Assembly: GCF_016918075.2 (NCBI RefSeq)
Contig: NZ_JAERPS020000001.1
Location: forward strand, 62,001 to 126,000
Source: Rheinheimera maricola
Lineage (GTDB): Bacteria > Pseudomonadota > Gammaproteobacteria > Enterobacterales > Alteromonadaceae
DNA: 64,000 nucleotides
Direction of reading: 5' to 3'
A model generated the notes under the pieces. The model did no database searches. It was not told the origin of the DNA and saw only the letters and a program-made list of their open reading frames with translations. Of the stretch, positions 38,881 through 47,955 are shown piece after piece (position 1 is the first letter of the stretch; each line of letters starts with the position of its first letter). The translations under genes and the position numbers were made by a program.

Positions 38881-39827
38881 CGGCAATAACGATGGTTCCA
38901 GAGCGGCACTGGCAGCGTGAGGATAAACGTTTTTATCAATTGCTCTGGTTTGGCGTTGCGCTGTGGTTAGTTTTTGCGGTGTTGGTGCCGGGATTATCCG
39001 TACCAGAGCGCAGTCGGCAACTGCAGGAACAATTGCCGCCGCAATTAGCGCGCGTAATGCTGGAAGAGCGTAAAGCGCCACCACCACCAGAGCCAGAACC
39101 CTTGCCAGAGCAGGTGGTGGAGCCCGTTAAGCCGGAACCCAAGCCCGAACCTAAGGCCGAGCAGGTGCCGGCCGAACCTCAGCCGGTAATACCGGATCCA
39201 CAGCAGGCCAGGCGGCAAGCTGAGCAGGCAGGTTTAATGGCGATGCGTGATGATTTAGCTGAGTTAAGGCAAAGTTTTCAGCTAAATAACACGGCGCCGA
39301 AAGTGCAAAGTAAAGGTGAAGCGCAGGCTACGCAGGTAGAGCGAAAATTGCTGCGTAATGCCGCAGAAAAAAGCTTTGCTACGGCCCAGGCCGCTGCGGT
39401 AGCCGGCGATATAGTGCGTTCAGAGCTCGCTGATACAGGCAGTACGGCACTTGCTGAGGCCGAATTAAAAGGCTTATCGGCCACGGGCCGGCCTGAAACA
39501 CCAGATGACAGTGCTACCACGAGTGAGCGACGCGTCCCGGGGCGTTCCGAGGCAACAATCCGCCGGGTACTGGAGGCAAATAAAAGTAGTTTATACACAC
39601 TTTATAGTCGTGCGCTGCGCGCCAACCCACTGTTAAAAGGCAAAGTGGTGTTTGATTTAGTGATTAACCCGGATGGTAGTTTGGCAGAGGTATCAATCGT
39701 TAGCAGTGAGTTACTCGACAGCAAGTTGGAAAGACAACTGATATTGCGGTTGCGCTCCATCAATTTCGGCGCCGAAACTGCAGCCCTGACCCGTTCACAG
39801 TGGACGGTGGAATTTTTACCGGGATAA
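38877..39827 (+). CDS. AgmX/PglI-type TonB-like energy transducer
   Basis: A 316-residue protein: one membrane helix (QLLWFGVALWLVFAVLVPG), then a Pro/Glu/Lys linker (PPPPEPEPLPEQVVEPVKPEPKP..., residues about 65-115), a helical Ala/Glu stretch, and a C-terminal AgmX/PglI domain (RSEATIRRVLEANKSSLYTLYSRALRANPLLKGKVVF, then INPDGSLAEVSIVSSELLDSKLE and RLRSINFG). The C-terminal domain has the TonB-like fold used by gliding-motility and similar transducers. It is the obvious force-transmitting arm for the ExbB-ExbD motor upstream and probably reaches the TPR or outer-membrane parts. Start chosen at the ATGA overlap. Confidence 0.85.
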   Translation: MTAITMVPERHWQREDKRFYQLLWFGVALWLVFAVLVPGLSVPERSRQLQEQLPPQLARVMLEERKAPPPPEPEPLPEQVVEPVKPEPKPEPKAEQVPAEPQPVIPDPQQARRQAEQAGLMAMRDDLAELRQSFQLNNTAPKVQSKGEAQATQVERKLLRNAAEKSFATAQAAAVAGDIVRSELADTGSTALAEAELKGLSATGRPETPDDSATTSERRVPGRSEATIRRVLEANKSSLYTLYSRALRANPLLKGKVVFDLVINPDGSLAEVSIVSSELLDSKLERQLILRLRSINFGAETAALTRSQWTVEFLPG

Positions 39828-39843
39828 ACCGGAGGTATATACA

Positions 39844-41040
39844 ATGCGTGATTTGATCATAGTTACCAGCCTGATGTTGGCTGCGCTACTACAAAGTGTG
39901 CCCGCCCAGGCCAGCGCGCTAGAGCAGGCTAAACGATTGCACGACCGGCTAGCGGGTGTGCCGGGAGATGCTGCTACGTTAAGCCAGATGCAAGCGCTGA
40001 TTAACGCCGGTGACGCCAACGCTGCAGCAATGCTGGCTATGCAGCATGCCGACTTTTACCGCACGACGTTAAAGCTGTTTGCTGCGCCGGCGACTAACCG
40101 CGATTTGGATATCTTTGAGCCTTTGAACGACTATAGCGCCACTGTTATTGGCTTGGTGCGCGATGAGGTCGATTTTCGCCAATTGTTGCAAACCGACATT
40201 CTGTATGTTGGTGCCGACAGCCTGGGTTTACCGCCGTATCAGAGCAATAACAATGCTCACTACCTGGCGCTGGAGCAGCAGGCTGTCGATTTGGCGCAAC
40301 ATTTGGAACCGCGTGCGCAAAGTAGCTTAAATGGTATACCGGCAGAAGCCAGCGCCGGTGTGATGACCAGCCGTGCCGCAGCCAAAGCGTTTTTTTATCT
40401 TGGCACCAACCGTGCGATGTTTCGCTTTACGCTGATGAGCCAGTTATGTACCGACTTAGAGCCACTGCAAGACATCAGCCGGCCCACCGAGCGTATTCGG
40501 CAGGATGTCAGCCGCAGCCCGGGCGGCGATAGCCGTATTTTCAATAATCGCTGTGTCGGCTGCCACGCCGGTATGGACCCATTGGCTCAGGCATTCGCTT
40601 ATTATGACTACCAGTTCAGCGATGCCGAAGGCGCAAATGGCCGTATCTTTTATCAGCAAAGTGGTACGCAAAACTCCACTACACAAAGTAGGGTACAACC
40701 TAAATACCATATCAATGCCGGCAGCTTTCCTTACGGTTACCGCACGGCAGATGATAGCTGGGTAAACTACTGGCGTCAGGGTCAAAATAAAGCTCTGGGC
40801 TGGGACACAAGTCTTCCCGGGCTGGGCAATGGCGCTAAAAGTCTTGGTGAAGAACTGGCAAATAGCAGTGCTTTTGCGCAATGTCAGGTAAAAAAAGTGT
40901 TTCGCACTGTCTGCCTGCGTGAGCCAGAAAATCTAACGGATGTCACCACACTGCAGCAGATAACCGATAGCTTTCAGACCGAAGGTTACAATCTGAAACA
41001 GGTGTTTGCTGACACTGCCACTTACTGTATGGGAGATTAG
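39844..41040 (+). CDS. exported haem-motif protein, DUF1588/DUF1585-like
   Basis: A 398-residue exported protein with a signal peptide (LAALLQSVPAQASA). A single c-type haem motif stands at residues 237-241 in RCVGCHAGMDPLAQAFAYYDY, the pattern of the DUF1588/DUF1585 domains of planctomycete-type cytochrome proteins (CxGCHxxMDPLGFA...). The last 150 residues contain YHINAGSFPYGYRTADDSWVNYW and the conserved paired Cys in FAQCQVKKVFRTVCLRE. It follows the transducer gene with a good GGAGG box, so it is expected to be expressed with the motor. The reaction is unknown. Confidence 0.6.
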   Translation: MRDLIIVTSLMLAALLQSVPAQASALEQAKRLHDRLAGVPGDAATLSQMQALINAGDANAAAMLAMQHADFYRTTLKLFAAPATNRDLDIFEPLNDYSATVIGLVRDEVDFRQLLQTDILYVGADSLGLPPYQSNNNAHYLALEQQAVDLAQHLEPRAQSSLNGIPAEASAGVMTSRAAAKAFFYLGTNRAMFRFTLMSQLCTDLEPLQDISRPTERIRQDVSRSPGGDSRIFNNRCVGCHAGMDPLAQAFAYYDYQFSDAEGANGRIFYQQSGTQNSTTQSRVQPKYHINAGSFPYGYRTADDSWVNYWRQGQNKALGWDTSLPGLGNGAKSLGEELANSSAFAQCQVKKVFRTVCLREPENLTDVTTLQQITDSFQTEGYNLKQVFADTATYCMGD

Positions 41041-41043
41041 ACG

Positions 41044-43470
41044 ATGAAGTTATTATTACTCCCGTTACTCATTCTTGGCCTGCTACTCAGCGGTTGCGGT
41101 GGTGCAGACGTTGAGCAGAACCCACCGCCGCCGGTGCAGGAAGACAATATCAACTATACCGGGCCAGCGCCACAAACTGAAGATATTCAGCTGTTTAAGT
41201 TAACTTTGTGGGATAATGTCGCCAGTAGCAATCGTTGCGGTGCCTGCCACGTGCAGGGCAATACGGCACCTTATTTTGCTCGCAATGACGATATTAATCT
41301 GGCGTATGCCGCGGCAACGCCGCTGGTAAATTTGGCCGACCCGACACAATCTTTATTGGTGACGAAGCTGGCGGGCGGGCATAATTGCTGGCAAGCTAGT
41401 GACAGTGCTTGTGCTGATACCATGGCGCAGTGGCTGCGGAATTGGGCAAATAGTGCCGATACTGAGGCCGCCACTATTACGCTTGTTGCCCCTCCCGTGC
41501 GTGAACCTGGTGCCAGTAAAGCTTTGCCGGATGATCCTACTTTGTTCGCTGCTACGGTACACCCGCTGTTGCGACAGTATTGTGTTAACTGCCACGCGCC
41601 GGATGCAGCGCAAACTCAAGCCCCATTTTTTGCTGATAGTGATGTTGTTGCGGCCTATGATGCCAGTCGTAAATTGATTAATCTCGACTCGCCTGAGTTG
41701 TCTCGTTTTGTTGCCCGTTTGGGAGACGAATTTCATAATTGTTGGTCAGATTGTGCCGCCGACGCTGCCGAGATGCTAAGTGCAATAAGCCAAATTGCGG
41801 ATAACGTCGCACTAACACCGCTTAACCCTGATCTGGTGCCATCTAAAGCGCTCCGGTTAGACGATGGGGTAGTCGCATCCAGCGGTGGCCGCTTCGAAGC
41901 TAACCAGATTGCGTTCTATCAATTTAAAACCGGCGATGGCGCTATTGCCTATGACACGTCGGGAGTTGAGCCTGCAGCAAACTTAAGCTTACAGGGCGAT
42001 ATTAGCTGGGTAACAGGTTGGGGGCTGCAGATTAATTCTGGCCGGGCCCAAGCCAGTACACAAAATAGCCGCAAGTTGGCGCAGTTAATTACAGCGACGG
42101 GCGAGATGAGTATTGAAGCCTGGCTGGTGCCGGCAAATGTTACCCAAGAGGGCCCGGCAGCTATTGTTAGCTATGCAGGTAGTAATACAGAACGAAATTT
42201 TACTCTTGGCCAAAGTCAGTACAATTATAACTTTTTGCTGCGCTCTGACAGTTCGGATTTTGCCGGCATACCGGCTTTAAGTACGGCCGATGCAGCTGAA
42301 GTATTACAGGCAACACAGCAGCATGTAGTGCTGACACAGGACCCGGTGAATGGCAGGCGTATCTATGTCAACGGCATTGATACTGGCGCGCGTGACACGG
42401 CCTCGGTAATTCGTAATTGGGACGATACCTATGCACTGATTGTCGGCAATGAAGCCAATGGCAATCGGCAATGGCAGGGCACTGTGCGATTATTAGCGGT
42501 GCACAATAAAGCGTTAACGGCGGCGCAAATTCAGCAGAACTACAATATTGGTGTCGGGCAGAAATTTTATCTACTGTTCGGCGTTGGCGAGCTGATTGGC
42601 CTGGCTGACAGCTATATTGTGTTTGAAGTGGCACAGTTTGATAATTATTCATACCTGTTTACTTCGCCTTACCTGATTAATCTGGCTGAACGCAGCTTGC
42701 CGCAGGCGCTAACCATTAGCGGTATGGCGCTGGGGATCAATGGTAAAGAGGCGGTAACGGGGCAGGCTTGGATAACGCAGCAATTTGAATTTGCTGCAGG
42801 TACCGACCTCAGCAGTGCAGTAACGTTATCTGATTACGGCACCATTATTGGTACCGAGCTGGGTGCTGCCAGCGACGAGTTCTTCTTGTCTTTTGGTCGT
42901 ATAGGCGAGTTTGAGCACGTTCGTACCGATAGTGCCGTGCCAGTACAGCAAATTATTGCCAGTAATAGCCAAAGTAGTGATATTGGTCTGAGAACCTTTG
43001 CTGAAATTCATGCCAGTATGAGCGCGCTGACCGGCGTGTCGCAGCAACAACCTGCTGTTACTGCGGTATATCAGACGATTCAACGTCAATTACCGTCGGC
43101 CGACAATATTGATACCTTTGTCTCGGCACAACAAATGGCAATTACGCAACTGGGTATTGCCTATTGCAATGCTGCAATTGACGATACGGCACTGCGTCAG
43201 ACCTGGTTTACCCAAGTCGATTTTTCAGCATCACCTGCTATTACATATAGCAGCGCCAACCGCTCTAAATTTATCACGCCGCTACTTGATCGCTTCATGC
43301 CACTGGCACCAGCAACTTCAGCATTACGTGTTGATGTTACCAACGAGCTGGATGGCCTGATAGACCGGCTAAGTAATTGTGGCGGCAGCTGCAGTAATGA
43401 TCGCAGCCTAACCATTGCCAAAGCAGCTTGCACCGCCGTGCTGGCCAGCGCTGAACTGCTAGTGCAGTAG
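41044..43470 (+). CDS. lipoprotein with two CxxCH motifs and a LamG-like domain
   Basis: An 808-residue lipoprotein (lipobox LLLSGCGG). CGACH (residues 65-69) and CVNCH (180-184) sit in two repeats of a cytochrome-c-like module: both are followed by an AP(Y/F)F motif and an L-x-N-L-(A/D)-x-P segment, as in planctomycete DUF1592/PSC-type proteins. The middle has a LamG/concanavalin-like sandwich (MSIEAWLVPANVTQEGPAAIVSYAG, RRIYVNGIDTGARD, LLAVHNKALTAAQIQQNYN, about residues 330-500). The C-terminal part is an uncharacterised helical domain ending in a Cys-rich loop. A carbohydrate- or polymer-binding surface cytochrome is possible but unproven. Confidence 0.7.
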   Translation: MKLLLLPLLILGLLLSGCGGADVEQNPPPPVQEDNINYTGPAPQTEDIQLFKLTLWDNVASSNRCGACHVQGNTAPYFARNDDINLAYAAATPLVNLADPTQSLLVTKLAGGHNCWQASDSACADTMAQWLRNWANSADTEAATITLVAPPVREPGASKALPDDPTLFAATVHPLLRQYCVNCHAPDAAQTQAPFFADSDVVAAYDASRKLINLDSPELSRFVARLGDEFHNCWSDCAADAAEMLSAISQIADNVALTPLNPDLVPSKALRLDDGVVASSGGRFEANQIAFYQFKTGDGAIAYDTSGVEPAANLSLQGDISWVTGWGLQINSGRAQASTQNSRKLAQLITATGEMSIEAWLVPANVTQEGPAAIVSYAGSNTERNFTLGQSQYNYNFLLRSDSSDFAGIPALSTADAAEVLQATQQHVVLTQDPVNGRRIYVNGIDTGARDTASVIRNWDDTYALIVGNEANGNRQWQGTVRLLAVHNKALTAAQIQQNYNIGVGQKFYLLFGVGELIGLADSYIVFEVAQFDNYSYLFTSPYLINLAERSLPQALTISGMALGINGKEAVTGQAWITQQFEFAAGTDLSSAVTLSDYGTIIGTELGAASDEFFLSFGRIGEFEHVRTDSAVPVQQIIASNSQSSDIGLRTFAEIHASMSALTGVSQQQPAVTAVYQTIQRQLPSADNIDTFVSAQQMAITQLGIAYCNAAIDDTALRQTWFTQVDFSASPAITYSSANRSKFITPLLDRFMPLAPATSALRVDVTNELDGLIDRLSNCGGSCSNDRSLTIAKAACTAVLASAELLVQ

Positions 43471-43480
43471 GAGAAATATC

Positions 43481-45058
43481 ATGAAACGCAAAGCAGCTTT
43501 GCACCCTGATAGCCCGTTGTTTCACCCTTGCCACAGCAAACCTGTGAGCCGGCGTGACTTTATTGCCTACGGCATGAGTTATGGCGCAGCCGTGCTAACC
43601 AGCGGTTCTGTTTTGGGCCTGTTTGCCAACCCGGGTAAAGCCTACGCTGATTTATCACCCGATTTGGAAGCGCTGAAGCAATTATGCGGTATTAACGTGC
43701 AGGGCGCGGGTAAAATTCCGTTTATCTGTTTTGATTTAGCCGGTGGTGCCAATATTGCTGGTTCAAATGTACTGGTAGGCGGCGCGGGTGGCCAACGTGA
43801 TTTTCTTTCAGTACAAGGCTACAGCAAACTGGGATTACCCGCTGATATGGTACCCACAGCGGTAAATGCGGCTAATCCGGCCGGTGGTTTTATTAACGAC
43901 CAATTGGGGTTGGCGTTTCACAGCGACTCGCAAATGCTGGCCGGTATTCTGGAACGCACCAGTATGGCCACCCAGGCAATGACCAATGGTGCGGTAATAC
44001 CGTCACGCTCAGAAAACGATACTGGTAATAACCCACATAACCCAATGTATGCTATTGCCAAAGCCGGCGCCAGCGGCTCGTTAATGCCACTTATAGGCTC
44101 CCGTAATTCTGACTCTGGTGCCAACTCTATGGCACCGATAGAGTTTTATAACGCTGAGCTTAGGCCCACCAAAATTGACCGGCCTAGCGATGTAACCGGC
44201 TTGGTGGATGTGGGCGATCTGTTTGGCTTACTCAGCCAGAGCGATGCGGTAGCGGTGATGGAGTCGGTGCAACGGATAAGTGATAGTAAGCTGGGCCGCG
44301 TTAACACTAATATTAATCGTGACGCGGTGATTAAAGATCTGCTGCGTTGTGGTTATGTAAAAAGTGCTGATCTGGCCGATCGGTTTGGTAACCCAGCGAC
44401 ACTGGACCCGGCCGCTGATCCTGACATCGTTGGCGCGAGCGGTATTTTCAGTACGGCGGAATTTAACGGCGATGCCGAATTTCGCAAAACCGCATCAGTA
44501 ATGAAACTGGTGGTAAATGGCTTTGCCGGAGCCGGCTCCATCACCATTGGCGGCTATGATTATCACACTGGCGAACGCGGTACCGGTGAGCTAAGAGACT
44601 TAAGAGCGGGCCGCTGTATCGGTGCTTGTATGGAGTATGCTGCCCGCATGAACCAGCCGCTAATGATTTATGTCTATAGTGATGGTTCGGTAGCCAGCAA
44701 CGGCCGTATCGACGATTCTGAGTTCGGCCGCGGTAAGGGCGAATGGACCGGTGATAACTCCTCCACGGCGGCTTCATTTATGTTGGTATACAGTCCAAAT
44801 GGCCGGCCGTCATTACTGGGGGGCAGCCCGGAACAGCAAGCCCGGCATCAACAAATTGGTTTTATGCGTGCCGATGCATCAGTAGAAACCGGCTCTTCTA
44901 TGGCCGCAAACAATGTCAATTTGCTGGTGCAAACGGTATTAGTCAATTATCTGGCACTGCATGGTGAACAAGGTAGGTTAGAGCAGATAGCACCGTTTCA
45001 TGGGCTTGGTAATGCCGCTAGCCTGGATCGGCTAACCGCTTTCGCCCCGATTATCTAA
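43481..45058 (+). CDS. Tat-type DUF1501-like exported protein
   Basis: A 525-residue protein with a twin-arginine signal (VSRRDFIAYGMSYGAAVLTSGSVLG, residues about 23-47). The body follows the alkaline-phosphatase-superfamily DUF1501 style: ICFDLAGGANIAGSNVL near the start, and later a metal-type cluster YDYHTGERGTGELRDL, MIYVYSDGSVASNGRIDDSEFGRG and WTGDNSSTAASFMLVY. Planctomycetes encode DUF1501 proteins beside DUF1592/DUF1585-type cytochromes, the same pairing as here. It is last in the operon, before the hairpin at 45081. Its substrate is unknown; Tat export suggests that it folds with a cofactor in the cytoplasm. Confidence 0.6.
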   Translation: MKRKAALHPDSPLFHPCHSKPVSRRDFIAYGMSYGAAVLTSGSVLGLFANPGKAYADLSPDLEALKQLCGINVQGAGKIPFICFDLAGGANIAGSNVLVGGAGGQRDFLSVQGYSKLGLPADMVPTAVNAANPAGGFINDQLGLAFHSDSQMLAGILERTSMATQAMTNGAVIPSRSENDTGNNPHNPMYAIAKAGASGSLMPLIGSRNSDSGANSMAPIEFYNAELRPTKIDRPSDVTGLVDVGDLFGLLSQSDAVAVMESVQRISDSKLGRVNTNINRDAVIKDLLRCGYVKSADLADRFGNPATLDPAADPDIVGASGIFSTAEFNGDAEFRKTASVMKLVVNGFAGAGSITIGGYDYHTGERGTGELRDLRAGRCIGACMEYAARMNQPLMIYVYSDGSVASNGRIDDSEFGRGKGEWTGDNSSTAASFMLVYSPNGRPSLLGGSPEQQARHQQIGFMRADASVETGSSMAANNVNLLVQTVLVNYLALHGEQGRLEQIAPFHGLGNAASLDRLTAFAPII

Positions 45059-45080
45059 CATGTTGCTAATTTAAATGCTG

Positions 45081-45111
45081 GCCTGTGACATAAATTGGTT
45101 CTGTCACAGGC
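45081..45111 (+). terminator. hairpin closing the large operon
   Basis: Perfect 10-bp stem GCCTGTGACA / TGTCACAGGC with an 11-base loop, followed by AAGTTTGTT. The T-tract is weak but the stem is strong and sits 22 bases after the last stop. Confidence 0.7.
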
Positions 45112-45170
45112 AAGTTTGTTAAGTCAGGTATATAGTTGAATCAATATTTGCGGGCTGAAGAACAAGCGCT

Positions 45171-45974
45171 ATGAAACATTTGTTGCTCACTTTATGTTGT
45201 CTTTACCTGAGTATGCCAGCCTATAGCTGCGTGTTACGCATGGGCATTGAAACCAGCTTCGCACCTTATATTTTGCAGCAAAACGATAGTTGGAGTGGCT
45301 TGAACGTAGAGCTGCTGCAACGATTAGCCAAGGAAATTGATTGCGAACTCGAATTTATTCACAGCCCATGGTTGCGTGCATTAAAGCTTATTGAGCAAGG
45401 TGAGTTGGATGTATTGAGCCATCTTAGCTACAACCATGAGCGCAGTGAGCAGTTTGCCTTTATTGGCCCGCATCAGCAGGAAATTATCTATCTGGTAGGC
45501 GTACCGCAGGCGTTTCCCGGGCTAACGGAACTGGCTAAGTTGAAACAAGCCGGTACAGCCGGAGTTATTGCACTGCTCAACGGTGCTTATTATGGTGATG
45601 AACTGGATAGTATTTTAAATGATGCAAAGAATCGCACCCGTTTTGTGTTTATCCGTGGCAATGAAGACAAGCAAGCCTTGTTGCTAAATGGCAGGGTGCA
45701 TGGTGTGTTGGAAGATATCGCGGCTTACCACTATTGGAAAAAGCGGGCTAGCTTGCCAACCGCCGATTACCTGCCGTTATTTGAAGTATATCAAAGCCCG
45801 GTATATTTCGGCTTTAACCGTAAAACCCTCAGCACACAGCAGTTGCAGCAGTTAGCATCAGCATGGCAACGATTATATGATAACGGCAGCTTTGACAGCA
45901 TAGTGCAGCGTTATCAGCTAGCTGAATATCAGTTCAGCTTACCTTTGCCGGCGTCAGTATTGCCGGTATTATGA
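45171..45974 (+). CDS. periplasmic solute-binding protein (SBP_bac_3 type)
   Basis: A 267-residue exported protein of the family-3 extracellular solute-binding fold (amino-acid-binding type, without a linked permease). The signal peptide ends near YSC. Signature stretches are MGIETSFAPYI, WSGLNVELLQRLAKEIDCELEF, SPWLRALKLIEQGELDVLSHLSY, and QSPVYFGFNRKTLS at the C-terminus. Such free SBPs in Alteromonadales are often signal receptors rather than transport parts. It is a paralogue of the convergent gene at 45990 (same motifs, about half identical by eye). No ABC transporter gene is nearby. Confidence 0.8.
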   Translation: MKHLLLTLCCLYLSMPAYSCVLRMGIETSFAPYILQQNDSWSGLNVELLQRLAKEIDCELEFIHSPWLRALKLIEQGELDVLSHLSYNHERSEQFAFIGPHQQEIIYLVGVPQAFPGLTELAKLKQAGTAGVIALLNGAYYGDELDSILNDAKNRTRFVFIRGNEDKQALLLNGRVHGVLEDIAAYHYWKKRASLPTADYLPLFEVYQSPVYFGFNRKTLSTQQLQQLASAWQRLYDNGSFDSIVQRYQLAEYQFSLPLPASVLPVL

Positions 45975-45989
45975 CAACACTCAGCACAC

Positions 45990-46790
45990 TTATAACCGTG
46001 GTGCGGGTTGCAGCTCAGCGTAGTTATCAATCTGGTACTTTTTATAAATAGCGGCAAGTTCACCTTGCAGGTAGAGCCGTTGCCAGGTATCTACCAATAT
46101 CTGCAGGCGCTCGGTTGACAATGATGTTTTGCTAAAACCGAAATATACCGGGCTTTGATACACTTTAATTAACGGTTGGTATCGCTCTGCATCGGGATAA
46201 CTGTGTTGTTGCCAGTAGCGCAATACACTGACATCTTCCAAAATTGCATTCACTCGGCCTGCACGTAGCAGCGCCAGTTTATCTTGAATACTACTTATGC
46301 TAACCAACTGGCGAGAAAACGCTTTTTGCTCAGTTAATCGTTGAAACTCTTCGCCATAATAGCCGCCATGCAAGGTAGCAATACTACCAAAGTCAATCTC
46401 GCTGGCTAATTGTTGCAACTCAGCGGCGGCAGGCAGCCGCGTTGGATCGCCCACCAGATAGATGCTTTCAATATGATGTGGACCAATAAACGCAAAATGT
46501 GCTTTGCGCTGTTCACTAAACGACAAATGGCTCAGTATATCCAGTTCGCCATGCTCACTCATTTGCAACGAACGCAACCAAGGGCTATTGATAAACACCA
46601 GCTGACAATTCACTTCGCGGGCCAAACGTTGCATTAATTCAACACTCAGGCCGGACCATTGCTCCTGCTGCTTAATCAGGTGCGGTGGAAAATCTGTTTC
46701 TGCCGCCATGCGCAGGGTACAGGCGGGGGGCTCAACTGCATTAGCCAGGCTGGTAAAAGCTAGCAGTAATAGTACTACTGAAAAAGGCAT
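45990..46790 (-). CDS. periplasmic solute-binding protein (SBP_bac_3 type), paralogue
   Basis: A 266-residue exported protein with a signal peptide (LLLLAFTSLANA) and the same layout as the convergent gene: WSGLSVELMQRLAREVNCQLVF, SPWLRSLQMSEHGELDILSHLSF, AFIGPHHIESIYLVGDP, QSPVYFGFSKTSLS. The two stop 15 bases apart in a tail-to-tail inverted duplication. Ligand residues differ in the first lobe (DFPPHL versus SFAPYI), so ligand choice may have diverged. The start ATG lies near the apbE gene end. Confidence 0.8.
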   Translation of the reverse strand: MPFSVVLLLLAFTSLANAVEPPACTLRMAAETDFPPHLIKQQEQWSGLSVELMQRLAREVNCQLVFINSPWLRSLQMSEHGELDILSHLSFSEQRKAHFAFIGPHHIESIYLVGDPTRLPAAAELQQLASEIDFGSIATLHGGYYGEEFQRLTEQKAFSRQLVSISSIQDKLALLRAGRVNAILEDVSVLRYWQQHSYPDAERYQPLIKVYQSPVYFGFSKTSLSTERLQILVDTWQRLYLQGELAAIYKKYQIDNYAELQPAPRL

Positions 46791-46870
46791 AGCGTTTAAA
46801 GCTCCCTACACAATTAAATGCGTAACACTGTAATTTACAGCACAACCGCCAAAATTGTACAGTTAGAATA

Positions 46871-47851
46871 TTACTGCGTTAAACCGCTGGAAAAATGCAT
46901 CTTGTGATTGGCATCAATAAATATAGCTTCATAGCCTTCAATGCGCTCGATCAATTCCATACCCTGCTGTAATCCAAGCACGAATAGGGTAGTTGAAAGT
47001 GCATCGGTTTTTGTTGTGTCGGCCCCTATAACTGACACACTTAACATGCCCAAGGCGCTGTTGCCCGTTTTGGGATCCAAAATATGATGATAGCGCACAC
47101 CGTCTTCAATAAAATAACGTTCATAATCGCCAGAGGTGCTAATAGCGCTATCTTGTAACGGTATTTGTGCGGCATATTTGTGTTCCTGCCGTGGGTGTTT
47201 AATGGCAACCAGCCAGGGTTTACCGAATTTGTCGCCTAGCAGCCGGCTGTCACCGCCTGCGCTTAGCTGCGCATGCGCTACGCCGTTGGCAGCAAGTAAC
47301 GCTATACCGCGTTCGACAGCATAACCTTTGGCAATGCCGCCTAAGTCAATTTTAACACCTGCTTGGCTATACCTAACCTTATTACCTTGTAGTAATTCAA
47401 TACTTTGATAATTCACTAACTGACGTGCGCGTTGCAGTAAGGAGGCATCAGGCTTTTTTCTGGCCCGATAATCGTAGTAAAAACCAACCGAGGCAAAGGT
47501 AACATCAAAAGCGCCATTACTTAGCAACGAAATATGTTTAGCTTGTTGCAACAGCTGATACATTTCTACTGACACCGGAACAGCTTGTTGCGCCGCTAAT
47601 CTATTTAATATGCTTAGCTCGCTGCTGTCGATATAAGGGCTCATCAGCTGATTAATGCGCTCAAATTCGGCTTTTACCTCAGTAATCAGCTGCTGCGCCT
47701 TTGCTTCATCCTCGTCCCAGAGTTCAATATAAGCTTGGGTTCCCAGTGTCTGAAATGCCTGACGATGCCATTGAGCCGCAGCATTGCTGCACACAATACC
47801 ACTAATAAGTAAATAAAGTGTAGCAAACAACGTGGATCGGATTAGGTGCAT
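46871..47851 (-). CDS. apbE: FAD:protein FMN transferase ApbE
   Basis: Periplasmic Mg-dependent flavin transferase that attaches FMN to Thr or Ser of target proteins (for example NqrB/C, RnfG and related flavoproteins). 326 residues with a signal peptide, HRQAFQTLGTQAYIELWDEDEAKAQQLI, GAFDVTFASVGFYYDYR, KIDLGGIAKGYAVERG, SAGGDSRLLG, and the C-terminal metal motif DALSTTLFVLG. The ATG at 47851 gives a normal signal peptide; the upstream TTG at 47863 is less likely. It is divergent from the tail-sheath gene. ApbE commonly accompanies TlpA/DUF4266/DUF3570 sets, and it lies close to one here. Confidence 0.93.
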   Translation of the reverse strand: MHLIRSTLFATLYLLISGIVCSNAAAQWHRQAFQTLGTQAYIELWDEDEAKAQQLITEVKAEFERINQLMSPYIDSSELSILNRLAAQQAVPVSVEMYQLLQQAKHISLLSNGAFDVTFASVGFYYDYRARKKPDASLLQRARQLVNYQSIELLQGNKVRYSQAGVKIDLGGIAKGYAVERGIALLAANGVAHAQLSAGGDSRLLGDKFGKPWLVAIKHPRQEHKYAAQIPLQDSAISTSGDYERYFIEDGVRYHHILDPKTGNSALGMLSVSVIGADTTKTDALSTTLFVLGLQQGMELIERIEGYEAIFIDANHKMHFSSGLTQ

Positions 47852-47955
47852 GAAAAAAGCCAAATGCGTTTCGCGAATACAGCTATTGTTACAGAGCTGA
47901 TTAACTTACTCAATGTTTGCGCTCAAAACGTGCAGCACAACAATGAGGTTTCAGG

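Noticed and set aside
37198..39827. Calling the motor genes aglR, aglQ, aglS and agmX
   Set aside because: The order and domains fit, but one ExbD lacks the Asp and no gliding genes are present, so a Myxococcus gene name would claim too much.
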